Source of the DNA: Spirodela intermedia
Lineage: Eukaryota > Streptophyta > Magnoliopsida > Alismatales > Araceae
Length of the DNA stretch: 64,000 nucleotides
Reading direction: 5' to 3'
Assembly (NCBI GenBank): GCA_902729315.2
Contig: LR746272.1
Coordinates: 10,534,327 to 10,598,326, forward strand
Under the pieces are notes generated by a model. The model was not told where the DNA came from. It was given only the letters and a program-made list of their open reading frames with translations, and made no database searches. The translations under genes and the position numbers were made by a program. Positions 37,157-48,211 of the stretch are shown in pieces; position 1 is the first letter of the stretch; each line of letters opens with the position of its first letter.

Positions 37157-39073
37157 TCATCTTTTCGAGATGGAGACCCTCCTGGAGAGAACGATCCAAT
37201 AGAGAACCCTGTAGAGAAGGAAGAACCCCACCATGACTTGTAAATTAGTCCATCTCTGAGCTGCGCGCAGACCCCGTTGTTCCAGCACATCCCGTCCCGT
37301 CACAGCGCACGCTCGGTCTTCTTCAAGCCACTGGAAGCACCGCGCCGCCGAGCAGGAGTACTCGTTAACCAGCATGGCGTCCAACGCGTACTTGTACAGC
37401 GATAGGTAGTGAGCGAACAGCCAGTAACGCGGCATGCTGTCCTTGGAGATGAAGTAGCCGGAAAAGAGGAAGAATCCCGCGAGCGAGACCGTCATCAAGG
37501 AGGTGCCAGCGATGTAGTTGGGGGCGAGGGAGCTGAGGAAGAGGACGAAGGAGTTGGCCATGAGCACCAGCACCCATATAACAAGCAGGAAGTAGCCAAA
37601 CGCCTGCAATGTCGTGCAGAGGCCCACGAGGAAGTAGACGGAGACAGAGTAGACCAGTGCCACGACCAACATATAAGGCAGAAAGACGATGGTGCTGGCA
37701 ATAAGATGAGAGGACAGCCTGTACACGCCGCTGGAGGTTTCCCGGAGGAGGATGGGCCGCTCGTTAACGAAGATGGGGAGGGTCTCCGTTGTGGAGGAGA
37801 GGAGAAAGGTGAGGGTGAAGGCGAAGAGGCCCAGACGCTTCTCCATCCCCTCCTTGTCGAACCCCAGGTGAATGTAGATGGTGCCTAGGACTAGCCCTAC
37901 GGCCAGTGCTTCCAAGGTGTTAGTTAGCAGCAGCTGTTTGGTTCGGAAGATGATCTTCCAGTGGCGACAGGAGAGGGCGACGATCTCCCGTGCTCTTGAG
38001 CTTGTGTACCTGATCTCCTTTACAACGTCAAAAGTGAGAGGGGATGATCTCGTAGGAAAAGGAGATGAGCCAGGAGTCGAGTCCGAAGGTGGTGAGTCTG
38101 GTGTGGAAGGCCCGCTCTCGTGTAGCTGGTTCAGGATCTCCATTGTATACTCCAATGCATTTAGCTGCGGGGGAACCGTGAAGCCGCTGGAGTCTAGGAA
38201 TGACTCAAGGGTAGAGAGAGTACCATGGTGAATCACAGTCCCTTTCGAGAGGAGGAGGATGGCGTCGATTGTGCGGAGGATCTTGAAGCTGGGTTGGTGT
38301 ATGGAAACGACGACAGTGCGACGCCGGGACGCGGCGATGTTGTGGAGGATCAGCATGACGTTGTAGGCAGACGAGCTGTCAAGGCCCGACGTGGGCTCGT
38401 CGAGCAGCAAGACAGCCGGGTCATGAAGAAGGCTCACGCCGATGGAGACTCGGCGGCGCTCCCCACCGGACAGGTTACCGGAGAGGCGTGTGTGGGCCAG
38501 GTGGGAAAGCTGTAGCTCGGTGAGGAGGGAAGCGATGACGGCGGGAGACCGGGAAGGGTTGGGAAGGAGAAGCCGCGCGGCAAAGGCAAATGTCTCCGCG
38601 ACAGTGAGGAGAGGGAGGGAGAGATCATGCTGGGGTACATACGCTGAGAGTTTGCGGAAGGTGGAAGGGTGCAGCGGAGCGGAGTTGAGTAGGAGGGAAC
38701 CGTATGTGGGGGCCGTGCGGGCAGCAAGGATGTCGAGAAGTGTAGACTTGCCAGCGCCGCTCGGGCCGACGATGGCGAGGAGCTGCGACGGGCGTGCCGT
38801 GAACGTCACGTCCCTCAGGATGTATGCTGGTGGCGCCGACGAGCTGCATAATGGTTTGAACAGAGCAGTGGCAAGGGCGGTAGGCTTGGTGTAGGAGATG
38901 GAGCAGGCCGTCAGCTCGTAAGTTTTAAGGCGGGATGGCGGTGCCGGCGCCGGGGTTTCCACTGTCTGCGACTTTCTCTGATCTCCCATGGTGGCTTCGG
39001 CAGCGACGGGAGCTGGGAAGCAGCTGAAATTGGCGGAGGAAGGCTTACAGGGATCCCGTGGGCTGGTGGCCAC
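37157..39073 (-). CDS. ABC transporter G family half-transporter (ABCG4/ABCG8-like)
   Basis: Intronless half-size ABCG (WBC) transporter of 638 aa in reverse order (nucleotide-binding domain, then membrane domain); it works as a dimer exporting lipids, hormones or surface compounds. Walker A GPSGAGKST at 103-111, Q-loop PQHD at about 147-150, ABC signature LSGGERRR at 201-208, Walker B VLLLDEP at 221-227 with D-loop SGLD, and the H-loop histidine in VVSIHQPS. A Ser/Pro-rich linker follows at about 320-350. The membrane part has six hydrophobic segments, a large last loop with ECSCSAARCFQW-like cysteines, and a basic C terminus. A second ATG at 38989 would give 610 aa and starts nearer the conserved region; the TATA-like element at 39145 allows either. 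The closest clade I recall is ABCG4/ABCG8, also single-exon. Substrate unknown. Confidence 0.92.
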   Translation of the reverse strand: MATSPRDPCKPSSANFSCFPAPVAAEATMGDQRKSQTVETPAPAPPSRLKTYELTACSISYTKPTALATALFKPLCSSSAPPAYILRDVTFTARPSQLLAIVGPSGAGKSTLLDILAARTAPTYGSLLLNSAPLHPSTFRKLSAYVPQHDLSLPLLTVAETFAFAARLLLPNPSRSPAVIASLLTELQLSHLAHTRLSGNLSGGERRRVSIGVSLLHDPAVLLLDEPTSGLDSSSAYNVMLILHNIAASRRRTVVVSIHQPSFKILRTIDAILLLSKGTVIHHGTLSTLESFLDSSGFTVPPQLNALEYTMEILNQLHESGPSTPDSPPSDSTPGSSPFPTRSSPLTFDVVKEIRYTSSRAREIVALSCRHWKIIFRTKQLLLTNTLEALAVGLVLGTIYIHLGFDKEGMEKRLGLFAFTLTFLLSSTTETLPIFVNERPILLRETSSGVYRLSSHLIASTIVFLPYMLVVALVYSVSVYFLVGLCTTLQAFGYFLLVIWVLVLMANSFVLFLSSLAPNYIAGTSLMTVSLAGFFLFSGYFISKDSMPRYWLFAHYLSLYKYALDAMLVNEYSCSAARCFQWLEEDRACAVTGRDVLEQRGLRAAQRWTNLQVMVGFFLLYRVLYWIVLSRRVSISKR

Positions 39074-39144
39074 TCCATGCCTATTTGGATGTTAGTGTTG
39101 TTTCTTTTTCCTTGTTTCCTGTTCAGCCCAGGGGCATAGTTTGG

Positions 39145-39151
39145 TATATAA
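39145..39151 (-). promoter_or_regulatory. TATA-like element upstream of ABCG gene
   Basis: The minus strand reads TTATATACC about 72 nt upstream of the first ATG and 156 nt upstream of the second. Confidence 0.45.
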
Positions 39152-40250
39152 CCCCGCAGTAACTTAACCAGGCATGACCAAACCCACTCTCGATCCCGTC
39201 GTCCCTTTCAATTTAGATTCTTGATGGGAGCGTTCCGTTTCTTCCTAGCAAAATTGACAGCTTATTCTGTTCACCAACTAAAGCACACACCAGCCAGTGC
39301 TCGTCGAGTATGGGGAGGACGATAATGGAAGGAGAGCCTCCTCCCGCTAGGATCGAACGGGGTGAAGATGGACTGAACGACGAAGATAATGGACGGAAAC
39401 GGAGAGGGATCACGGGTGTCCAATCCTACCCCATATCCCCTACCACCCTCACCACCAGCATCCCTAAAGAGTTCACGAGAGACTCCACCCCCCACACTTC
39501 GAATGGGAAGTACCTTTGTCATCTAGTATGGCGTGCTCCTCGCTCCTCCACCTCTCCCCTGCTCCGCCTCTTCGCAGAGGCTGTCGTCTTGCTGGTGCCC
39601 TCCCGACCCGTGACTCAACCCAGTATTCAAGCGACGTTCCCTCGTCCGTAAATCCAAGTTCCTGGTTCTCCGGTGGCCAACCATATTCACTCCGGCCGCA
39701 TGCGCTGTGAAACAGACATGGCTTTCTTCCGCTCACCGCCTTCCGCTGGCTGACGGTACAGGTGAAGAAAGACCACCGCCAGGATGCTCATCCTCTTGCC
39801 TGACTGTCACTCGCCACTGGTTCATAAGCGCCCTCTTGACTTGTCAGGCGGCCGGCTTGTCCTCTTCCCCCAGGGGTAAGAATTCTGTGCCGATCGCATG
39901 CTGTTACAGCTGGAGGCCGGCCAAACTGGTGCCATGTGTGACGACTCGCGCTTCGTAAGGGTCAAAAGATGACAATTTCCGCCTAAATTTTTCGTCATTA
40001 GCATACCAGTATATCTATGTTGCCGCCCTCGACGGATCCAATAATACATACTGAACCCGTATTTTTTTCTCCGACTTCGCTCGCTCTTCTTTGGGGCCTC
40101 GACAAGACGACAGCGAAACGAGAAACCAGAGACGCGGTAAGAACATGTATTTAGCGAACCATGCGCTGGATCGATCACAAGGATATGAATGACTGACGAG
40201 TGAAGTAGCAAGAGCGGTGGCCTGGAACAGACAGGGACCGGATGGGGGAA
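39152..40250. other. Spacer, ABCG promoter and UGT 3' flank
   Basis: About 1.1 kb. Open frames on both strands at 39213-40211 overlap each other and show no motif. It must hold the ABCG promoter and the UGT 3' UTR. Confidence 0.45.
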
Positions 40251-41675
40251 TTATTGAAGCCGTGGGATAGAGAGGGCCCTCTCAAACTCTTCGAGGGCCC
40301 TTTGGGACGATCCGCTATTCTTCATGGCGGCAGCGGCCGCCTCCTTGGCAACGGACGTCTCCATCCTAAGGGCACTTCCGCCCTCCGATTCCATCAGCCA
40401 CCTGATCCGGGCATCCACCTCGGCAGCCAACACGAGACCCTTGTCGTAGCCTTCCATCACGCCCACAAGACCCAGACCGTCCGCCAAGAACACCTTGGTC
40501 ATCCGCTGCTCAGCGTACAGTGGCCAGCCCACCATAGGAACGCCGGCGCAGATGGCCTCCAACACTGAGTTCCAGCCGAGGTGAGTCACGAAACCGCCCA
40601 CCGACTCGTGAGCCAGCACCGACACCTGGGGGACCCAGGACTTGACGACCATTCCCCGCCGCCTGGTGCGCTCGAGGAAGCCTGCTGGCAGCAGCGAGTG
40701 GAGATTGGGTTCGCGTTGTTTCTCGTCTATCGTAGACTCCTCTTTTGTTGGTGGGTTCCGGACGACCCACAGGAATCTCTGCCCACTGGTCTCCAGTCCG
40801 TTGGCGATCTCCCGGAGTTGTTCCTCGGAGAAGAGGCCCAAGCTCCCGAAGCTGAGGAAAACGACGCTCGCTGGAGGCTGCGAGTGCAGCCATGACAGGC
40901 ACTCCGCCCTTGCCCCCCTCTCCTGGTCTTCTGAAGCAATCAGGGGGCCGACGCAGTAGATGGGCGGTGTGCGGACGCCCTCTGGGAGATAGAGACCTGA
41001 TCTAATTGCCACCAACGCGGCCGGCTCAAGCGCCTCAAAGGTGTTCACGATGATACCATCGCCGTCTATAATGCGGGTGGCGAGATTGATGAATCCCGTG
41101 TAGCTGTCGTGCCGCCGATCAAGCAACGGGACCGCCATGTGACTTGCAGGAATCGGCGGGAGGCAGGGGAATTGGATCAGTGTGTCGCCTAGATTTTGAA
41201 AACTTTCCGTAGTTGCTTTGTCAATCACTGGGAGATGGATAAAGGCGGCCAGAGCGCCGGCGCAGGAGGTGAAGAAGAAGAAAGCAGGGATGCCCAGCTC
41301 AGTGACGACATCGAGGGCCGCGGCACAGAAAAAGTCTAGGACGACGGCGATCGGCGAGCTCGACGCGAGGTAGCGGTGGAGGTTGGCATTGCTGAGCCGG
41401 ATGAGCTCGAAGGTGAGGGGTTCATTGTTGTCCAAAGGCGGAAGCGTTACGGCTGGGAGGCGGTGGAATAGGATGTTTGGGTGGGCTTTAGCGACACGGT
41501 CGATGAAGGCAGCGGCGTAGCCAGAGATGTAAGAAGGATCTAACATGGCGATCGTCACTGGGAAACCTCTCCCCACCAAGATCTTTGCGAACTCTAACAA
41601 GGGTTCCAGGTGCCCAATTCCTGGGGAGGGGTAGAGGACGATGCTACCCTTCTTTGCGGTCGCCGACGACTCCAT
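40251..41675 (-). CDS. UDP-glycosyltransferase, UGT88-like (family 1)
   Basis: Cytosolic enzyme that moves sugar, usually glucose, from a UDP-sugar to a small-molecule acceptor. Single exon, 474 aa, full length for plant UGTs. The start at 41675 (MESSATAK) is chosen over ATG 41699; the conserved SIVLYPSPGIGH follows at once, with the catalytic His of GIGH at residue 22 and its Asp partner in VVLDFF at about 114. The 44-residue PSPG box runs from WVPQVSVLAH to AEQ at 347-390. It contains HLGWNS, GVPMVGWP and a final Gln typical of glucose users. The N-terminal motif and the LSFGSLG region point to group E, UGT88, whose members glucosylate phenolics such as chalcones and anthocyanidins. The acceptor cannot be read from sequence. 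No frameshift or missing motif. Confidence 0.92.
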   Translation of the reverse strand: MESSATAKKGSIVLYPSPGIGHLEPLLEFAKILVGRGFPVTIAMLDPSYISGYAAAFIDRVAKAHPNILFHRLPAVTLPPLDNNEPLTFELIRLSNANLHRYLASSSPIAVVLDFFCAAALDVVTELGIPAFFFFTSCAGALAAFIHLPVIDKATTESFQNLGDTLIQFPCLPPIPASHMAVPLLDRRHDSYTGFINLATRIIDGDGIIVNTFEALEPAALVAIRSGLYLPEGVRTPPIYCVGPLIASEDQERGARAECLSWLHSQPPASVVFLSFGSLGLFSEEQLREIANGLETSGQRFLWVVRNPPTKEESTIDEKQREPNLHSLLPAGFLERTRRRGMVVKSWVPQVSVLAHESVGGFVTHLGWNSVLEAICAGVPMVGWPLYAEQRMTKVFLADGLGLVGVMEGYDKGLVLAAEVDARIRWLMESEGGSALRMETSVAKEAAAAAMKNSGSSQRALEEFERALSIPRLQ

Positions 41676-41756
41676 GGTTCTAGTACTCTTCTTCCGCACA
41701 ACCAGCAGCTGCGTGAGAACTGACTAATGGTGGATAGAGGGCCGAGTGAGAAAACT

Positions 41757-41768
41757 GACCATATAAAG
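41757..41768 (-). promoter_or_regulatory. TATA-like element upstream of UGT
   Basis: The minus strand reads CTTTATATGG about 85 nt upstream of the UGT start codon, a plausible core promoter distance. Confidence 0.4.
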
Positions 41769-42575
41769 ATTAGGGCAGCGGATTGACTATATGAAGATCA
41801 TGGAGGCGAGCATGGAGCGGCCATCCTGGCGATTTAGAACGGAAAACATTATTTCCGTTTGGGGGATGGGGCGGGTGGAGGTCTTGCTATAAACTGAAGG
41901 TTGACCAGGACAAAACGACCCCTTCTCTCCGGCTATAATTACCGCCTGATACTAACTAGCTTACACGTCCTCGATATTAAAAAGCATTTTCCTCATTTTC
42001 TCTCTATGTAACTCAAACTTGAGTCTCGATAGCAACCTCACTATTTTGGGTATAAATTAGAGCGATCAGAAAATGATATTTTTGCTGTTTTACTTTTACA
42101 AATAGATTGAAGTGAGGTTGCGGGCACACTTGCTTCTCAAGGTTCTCACACTGATAAAGTTCTAAAGAAGAGATCTTTTTCGGTTGAACCTACTAGTCCA
42201 AACTAACCCTCGGCGGCAATCCGGTGAGCAGCTATGGGTTGGTCGGAGTAGGCGGAGAGCTTCTAGAAGAAGAAGAGACCCGACAGAAATCTATAGAGAT
42301 CAACAGTGAATCCTGCTGTCTCATCTCTCTCGATTTCAATGAGGTGTGTGTCCTGACAACGAAGGCGAAAGTGCCTCCTCCACTGAAGACGCCCTAAAGC
42401 GGGGCGGTCGTCGGCGGCGCCTCTTCCCTTTTGTGTCACATTTCATCAAAATTCTATCCAATAGGCCTGCTGGGCTAATGGACGCGAACCTGGCCAACTC
42501 TCTACATTATTTACGCGCTGGTATGTTTATCTCTCTGTATACATTTTAGGAGAAGTTTCTTTAGGGGTCTGCGCC
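41769..42575. other. Spacer, UGT promoter and RBOHF 3' flank
   Basis: About 0.8 kb. The open frame at 42346-42549 (+) has no recognisable content. No other gene seen. Confidence 0.45.
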
Positions 42576-45500
42576 TCAGAAATGCTCCTTGTGGAACTCG
42601 AACTTGGTGGAGCCCTTCTGGTTGAAATCCTGGCACAGCTTACTCAGCTCCTTGGCCAACACCGGAGCGCCGCAGTAGAAAACCCCTGCAGGCGCGTCAG
42701 AAGGAAACGAGAGATTAAGACGCCGAGTAGCTGAATATTTATTTCTCTTCCGATGTTAGATTTCTCCGATAATCGGAGCTCAACGTGCTCGCTTACCGAT
42801 CTTAGCGTTCGGGTGTTTAGAGCATGCCCGCGAGAAGACCTTCCTCCAGTTGGGTCTGGCGAAATGAGTCCGGACCTGCAGTTCGCAGAAAGCAGGAGAT
42901 TTAGAACGGGCTTGTGGAAGAAGGTGAAGGATCTGTTGTGGGGGTCGAGGGAGGCCTCTCTCTTAGTCGAGGGCTCCCCCAAGGGATGACAATTGCTTAC
43001 GAACCCTAGTTCCGGAGACGACATCGACACCGTTCTTAGCGTGGTTGAGGGCCTGGACCATGGTGATGAGGGCTGACCGAGCATCTCCCTCTTCGTACAC
43101 ACTCGTCAGGTAGTTGTGCATCTCTATTACACCCTGCAGACCCAATAAATTCATAGGAAAGCTGGTCAGTCATGAATCATCTTGCCGTAGAACGAATTGA
43201 GCATGAGATTAAAAGGGCGATCTTTTTACCCTCTGGTCGAGCTCCGCGACCTCGTTCATGACTCCTTTGAACCAGTCGAAGGAGCTCTGCTCTCGGGTCA
43301 CCCAGTAGAAGTACGCGTTCGTCGTCTTCAATATCTTCTTCCGTTTTGGGTGCACGCTGCTGTCAGTCGGTGAGCCAGATGATCCAGAGCTCACGTCCGT
43401 GCCCAGGGAGAAGTCTGGGTTGGAGTCCTGAAACAGGGGTGCGATTTATTTTCTCGAAAATCCTCTTGTCCAATGAGGATGATGGATGGGAGTATTGAAT
43501 AGGGGAATGGCCTCCCATTGTCGAGAAGATCTACTCACGGCTTGCTCTTCCATCTTCACAATGTTGTTGAGCAGATCCTTCAGTATGCTGATGAAGGGAG
43601 TTGCCCCGATTCCGAGACCGGCGAGGAGCAGAACGTCGTATTTCCTGTAGTCCTGAGCCGGCGCTCCGTATGGCCCGTCGATCAGAAGCTTGGGCAAACT
43701 GCGTCTATTCGCGAGACATACGAGATATCAACCATCAAAAAGACTGGAAGACTCTGAGGTCAAACTCCTCTCCATCGTCCACGAAGAAAAGAAAATATAC
43801 CTGTTGGTGGTCTCATCCGCCCTCAGCAGCCCGCTCTTTCCGGCTACGGGAGCATGACAGGCTTCCGAGAAGACGCGCTTCAGCTCCTGCGTCCAGTCCC
43901 CTAGCTGTCTAATGTGGACACTAAGGTAATCATCTCCAGGAGCCGATGTGATTGAAAATGGGTGCCTGGAAAACGGGAACAGGCGGGAAAAATCAGGAGA
44001 AAGAACAGAGGAGCAGCAGCGCAGGCGTGGGGGATAGAAGGTGAGGATAAAGAAACATCTTCTGAACTGACCATTCAAATGGAGAAACCGCAGGGCACTG
44101 AACGAACATGTACTGTCCGCTCTTATAGCGAAAGGCCGGAGGCTTTGACACATGGAGGGACAGAACGTTCCCGGGATATATCGTCACCTGAGCGTGTGTA
44201 CGGATGTAGTCAGTTGAAGAGAAATCTGCCTGGCATTCCTGTCCTGAACTGGTAGGTCTTCCCCGAAGGACTTACCTTCAGGACGCGGACGGAGTAGTAA
44301 CCTGATCTGAGGGCTCTCAAGATCCTTTCCCCGGCGTACAGAAGCAAGGGTACGGAAAGGTACATCCATGTCTGAGATGGAAACAGAGATGGGCTTAGCT
44401 ACGATGAAAGGAGGATGCCGAAGACGATGATGGAAGCCGGGCAAGCCGGAGAGGACGGTCTCTCACCGTTCTGCGATACCATTCGTGAACGAGGTAGAGC
44501 ATCAAGCCGTGGATGATGAGCAGGATGTAGACTAACACAAAGAGGTGATGAGAGTACCAGAAGGCGTTGAATCCAGTGATGCGGTCAAAGGGCCTCGGGA
44601 GCTTCACCACGTTGCACCGGAACCAGCGGGTGGCCAGCGTGAAGGCTATTATCATTAGTATCACCATCAGTACTCCGGTAACGCCCTCCCAGCCCCTGAC
44701 CAGCTCCGCGTAGGTCGGTTTGATCTCTCCGAAATCATGCTTCATCGGAGCGTACTCCACATCAGAGGCATCCATCAGCCGTGGGAAATCACAGGCAAGG
44801 TGATTCCCCGCGTGGAGGATGATGCCGACGACAATGGCAGCCGCAACCGTCTGCAGTGGGGGAACGTACCCAGTTAAACGACCATACTAGTGAAAATCAA
44901 AGGTATGCAGCCCATTGAAACTCCACCATGAGACAATCTGACACTATTAGCAAATTAGGTTGTACAACTCAAAGTTAATCAGCAATGAAATTTTTAATTA
45001 CGCATATCGATCACCTAAATTACTTATAAATTAGACATGGAATAATTCTTGTATAGTATATTTAAGTGAAGATCAACATTTGGAAAATTCTGCCTTGTGC
45101 GGATTAAATGATACATGCAGGCAATGTGTATAGTAGGGATGTACGCTTTCTGGTTATTCAACCCGAATTCGGTCGATAGTGAGTAAAATGAACACATTGA
45201 GCTTGCATGTCTAAATCAGACACTTCAGTTCCGCCTTGAAACACGAGACAGTGGTAAAGCATTATGGTGTTGATATTACCTTGTGAAAGTTGATATTGTC
45301 ATCAAAGGGCATGAACTGGCCAAGCTTGGTGTTGCGGAGCCAAGTGATGAGGTTCCGGCAGACGGGGAGGAGGATGAGGGCCATGTTGAACTTGAGGGTC
45401 TCCGCGGCTCCCTTGGCGGTGGTCAGGCAGTAGCCCATCACCTTGAAGGCGTACTTGTCCCTGTACTGGAAGAACTTCCATAGGAACAGCCCCGCCATGA

Positions 45501-48211
45501 TGCCAATCCATAGACCCAGAACCCACAGCCGCTTCCAGTTATCCTCGAGGTAGTAGACCACCCTGGTACTCAGCTTCCGGATACGCCCTTTCTTCCTCAG
45601 ACCCTGTAGGTTCTGGCTCAGCGCCTGGCTCGTGTAGCTTAGAGCCTGGCTGTAATTGAAATAAGTGTCCTTCTGGAGCAGTAGCGTTTCCAGCTGCCAC
45701 AACTGCACCACAACAGAAGATTGTTCAGCGGCCACCCGCACCCAGCTCTCTCCATTACTCTCTCTCTCTCTACGCGCTGAATATCTATCAGTATCATCTT
45801 CTTAATATATTCGATGACAACCCCGGGTACAACAAACGGAACAAGGACCCGGGCCTAAAACGTCTCCTTATGTATGAACCAGATAGCTTTCGAGAACCAG
45901 AACCAACATATGAAAGGGATCAGATCACCCAATTATTCGGGGAAGGGATGCATCGGTGGAATACCCACCATCTTTTGAACGCTAACTCTCCACCCACTAA
46001 AGGTTTTTTAATTTCTTTCGACGCTTTCTACCTGGTTCATTGAGCCACAGAAAATTTCTGAACCGTCACGCATTTCCCGTATATTTGATTATTATAATTC
46101 TCATAATAATAGAGTGTAAACGCTATCTGCTGACGAATCCAGTTGAAAGCCGACGAGTATTCAACGTTCCTATGGTGGTACACGCTCTTTATTTAATTGG
46201 ACAGGGGTCGTATGCAAGAAAACTTAAAGCTGGGAGACATGAGGTACGTTCAGACAGGGCCTAATAAACCCGGAATAAATCGGATCCAGTTGACAAGCAA
46301 AAGCGCGTGGACTGCACCAGTTATCAACGATCTTCTTTGCACAGTCGTCTATTATACTTATGAAGAATTAAGTTACGAAAGTCCCCACCTCGATGTAGCC
46401 TAGCCCCTCGGGGTCGAGCTCCTCCATTATCAGAGCCGCATATTCCTCAGCTTGTTCATTCAGCCTCGACAACTTGTTGGCGGACGCACTCAGCATAATG
46501 ATCTGAAGAAGAGAGAAAGGTGAAGAATAGGAAAAATCGTACTAAAGATCTGGCGTTAGCTGGTCGATCAAACGACGTTGACGCGGTAACAATTGCATGA
46601 AAGCATGACGGCCACGAGGGAGATATTCACAATGGGTTTCCTAGAATACCCCTCACCTACCTCCCTTAGCTGGAGAGAATCGAGCCCCACGGCGTCATGC
46701 GGACGCAATTCTAAAGCTGGGGAAGGAAAAGGTTCCTGTCAAGACTAACCTAGGCCGCCCAATAAGGCATTTTGTCATATGTTCTCCATTAACCCGGCGT
46801 CGGTAAACCCTACTCGACGGTCAAAGCGTCGTCCTCTACTGCCCATGAAAGAGGGGGGGAGGCGGAGATGAAGAAGTGATTGCCGAGGGTTAAGGCAGGT
46901 GGGGGTAGTTGGGTTTGGTTCTCACCGAATCAAATAGAAGAGGAGGGCAGGGAGAACTGAAGGCACTGGGATCTGACGGAGATTAGTTTAGGACTCATCA
47001 AGTTATGGTATTTTGTTAGTCGGAGACATCGTAAGATATAAGGCTTCGAGGCTCTGCCAAGTCACCGATAGATCGGATAATGGCACTATAATGAGGGAAG
47101 GAAGTACCTCCTTAACCTCCTCCTCGGTGATCCGGCCGTCCAAGTTCTTGTCCACCCTGCAGGTGAAGAAGCAGGTGAATCTGGCGGTGAGAAACTTGAG
47201 GGCAGTGAGGAATCGACGGTGAAGTCGGGGGGTCAAACTGGAGTAAGAAAACGGTTCTACTGTTTGATTCACTCGGTCTGGGGAACCGTTACCGTACATG
47301 TCAAAGAAGATCTGCAGCCGGGAGTCGAAGCTCTGCTCGGTGATCTGCGACCAGAACTCGTGGAGCTCCTCCTTGGTGATCTTGTCGCCCCCCAGGTGCC
47401 GCCGTCGCTTCAGCGCGTCGAACAGCTCCAATGCAAATTCCTTCGTCTCCTTCATCCCTGAAATCCATGAGAACCTGTAAACAATTCTAATAGCTTCTTC
47501 GTCGAGGTGTAGCTTTTCTGTGGTTCTCTTACCAATGCACTGTGCGAAGTCAGAGCGGGAGAGGCAGCTGTCCTTGGCCAGCCTGTCGAAGTTGGCCTGA
47601 ACCTCGTTCCACGCGTCGACGTCCTTGGTCTTGCCGCTGCTGATGAACCGAAGTCCCCCCAGCGCCTTGTGAGCCCCCGACCGCGCCCGGTCCTGCTGCG
47701 CCATTTGCTTGCGCAGCGCTCGCGCAGCCAGCGCCGAGTCCAGGGGCACGGCAGACGCAATCCCCGCACTTGCCGCCAGCGAAGATCCCGTGGCCCTCGA
47801 TCCGTGCCCATGGCTCCAGGAGAACTTTCGGAGCTCGGCCTTGAGGTCGTGGGACAGTTGCTTCGCCTTGGCCACGGCCTCCGCCTTGAGCTCCTGCGAG
47901 AACTGTCGCAGACGGCCGTGGGACGAGCTGCGCCCGATCGACGGCGAAGCGGACGCCACAGAGGCCGACTCTGAGGGGGGACCTCTGCGGTCCGGGGTGT
48001 CCGCTTCTATATCGAAGCAGGCTGTGGGTGCGACGGCGGGTTCGACACTTCGGAGGATGACGGTGTCGTCGTCCTGGAAGTCGAGAGTCACCTCAACGAA
48101 CTCCTCTGACGAGGCAGCCTCAGAGACTGCCGGCGACGACGTAGCGCTGATTCCCCTGCTCGGCACGGTGTCTGATGCCCATCGCCTCTCGTGACTCGAG
48201 AAACTCCTCAT
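42576..48211 (-). CDS. RBOHF: Respiratory burst oxidase homologue, RBOHF-type NADPH oxidase, 14 exons
   Basis: Plasma-membrane NADPH oxidase that passes electrons from cytosolic NADPH through FAD and two haems to outside oxygen, making superoxide for defence, stomatal and developmental signalling. Minus-strand exons: 48211-47533, 47457-47298, 47156-47108, 46502-46389, 45702-45280, 44850-44467, 44371-44276, 44187-44072, 43965-43801, 43698-43539, 43427-43230, 43133-43005, 42875-42797, 42685-42576. All have GT-AG sites and matching phases, total 2862 nt (953 aa). The first exon is a Ser-rich cytosolic region with [13 protein letters not shown]. Then come FAQCIG, EF-hand 2 ([12 protein letters not shown], 282-293), the ferric reductase helices, FAD motif [12 protein letters not shown] (675-686), NADPH motif GLGIGATPF (756-764), and the RBOH ending [30 protein letters not shown] assigns it to the RBOHF (rice RBOHA) clade rather than RBOHD. 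Ca2+ control by the EF-hands and phosphorylation of the Ser-rich N terminus are family knowledge. Confidence 0.95.

Noticed and set aside
37409-38894. Plus-strand frames of 96-159 codons over the ABCG gene
   Set aside because: Antisense shadows with biased Glu/Gly/Val composition, no domains.
47669-48194. Plus-strand frame of 161 codons over RBOHF exon 1
   Set aside because: Antisense to the Ser-rich N-terminal exon of RBOHF, which joins in phase to the other 13 exons.
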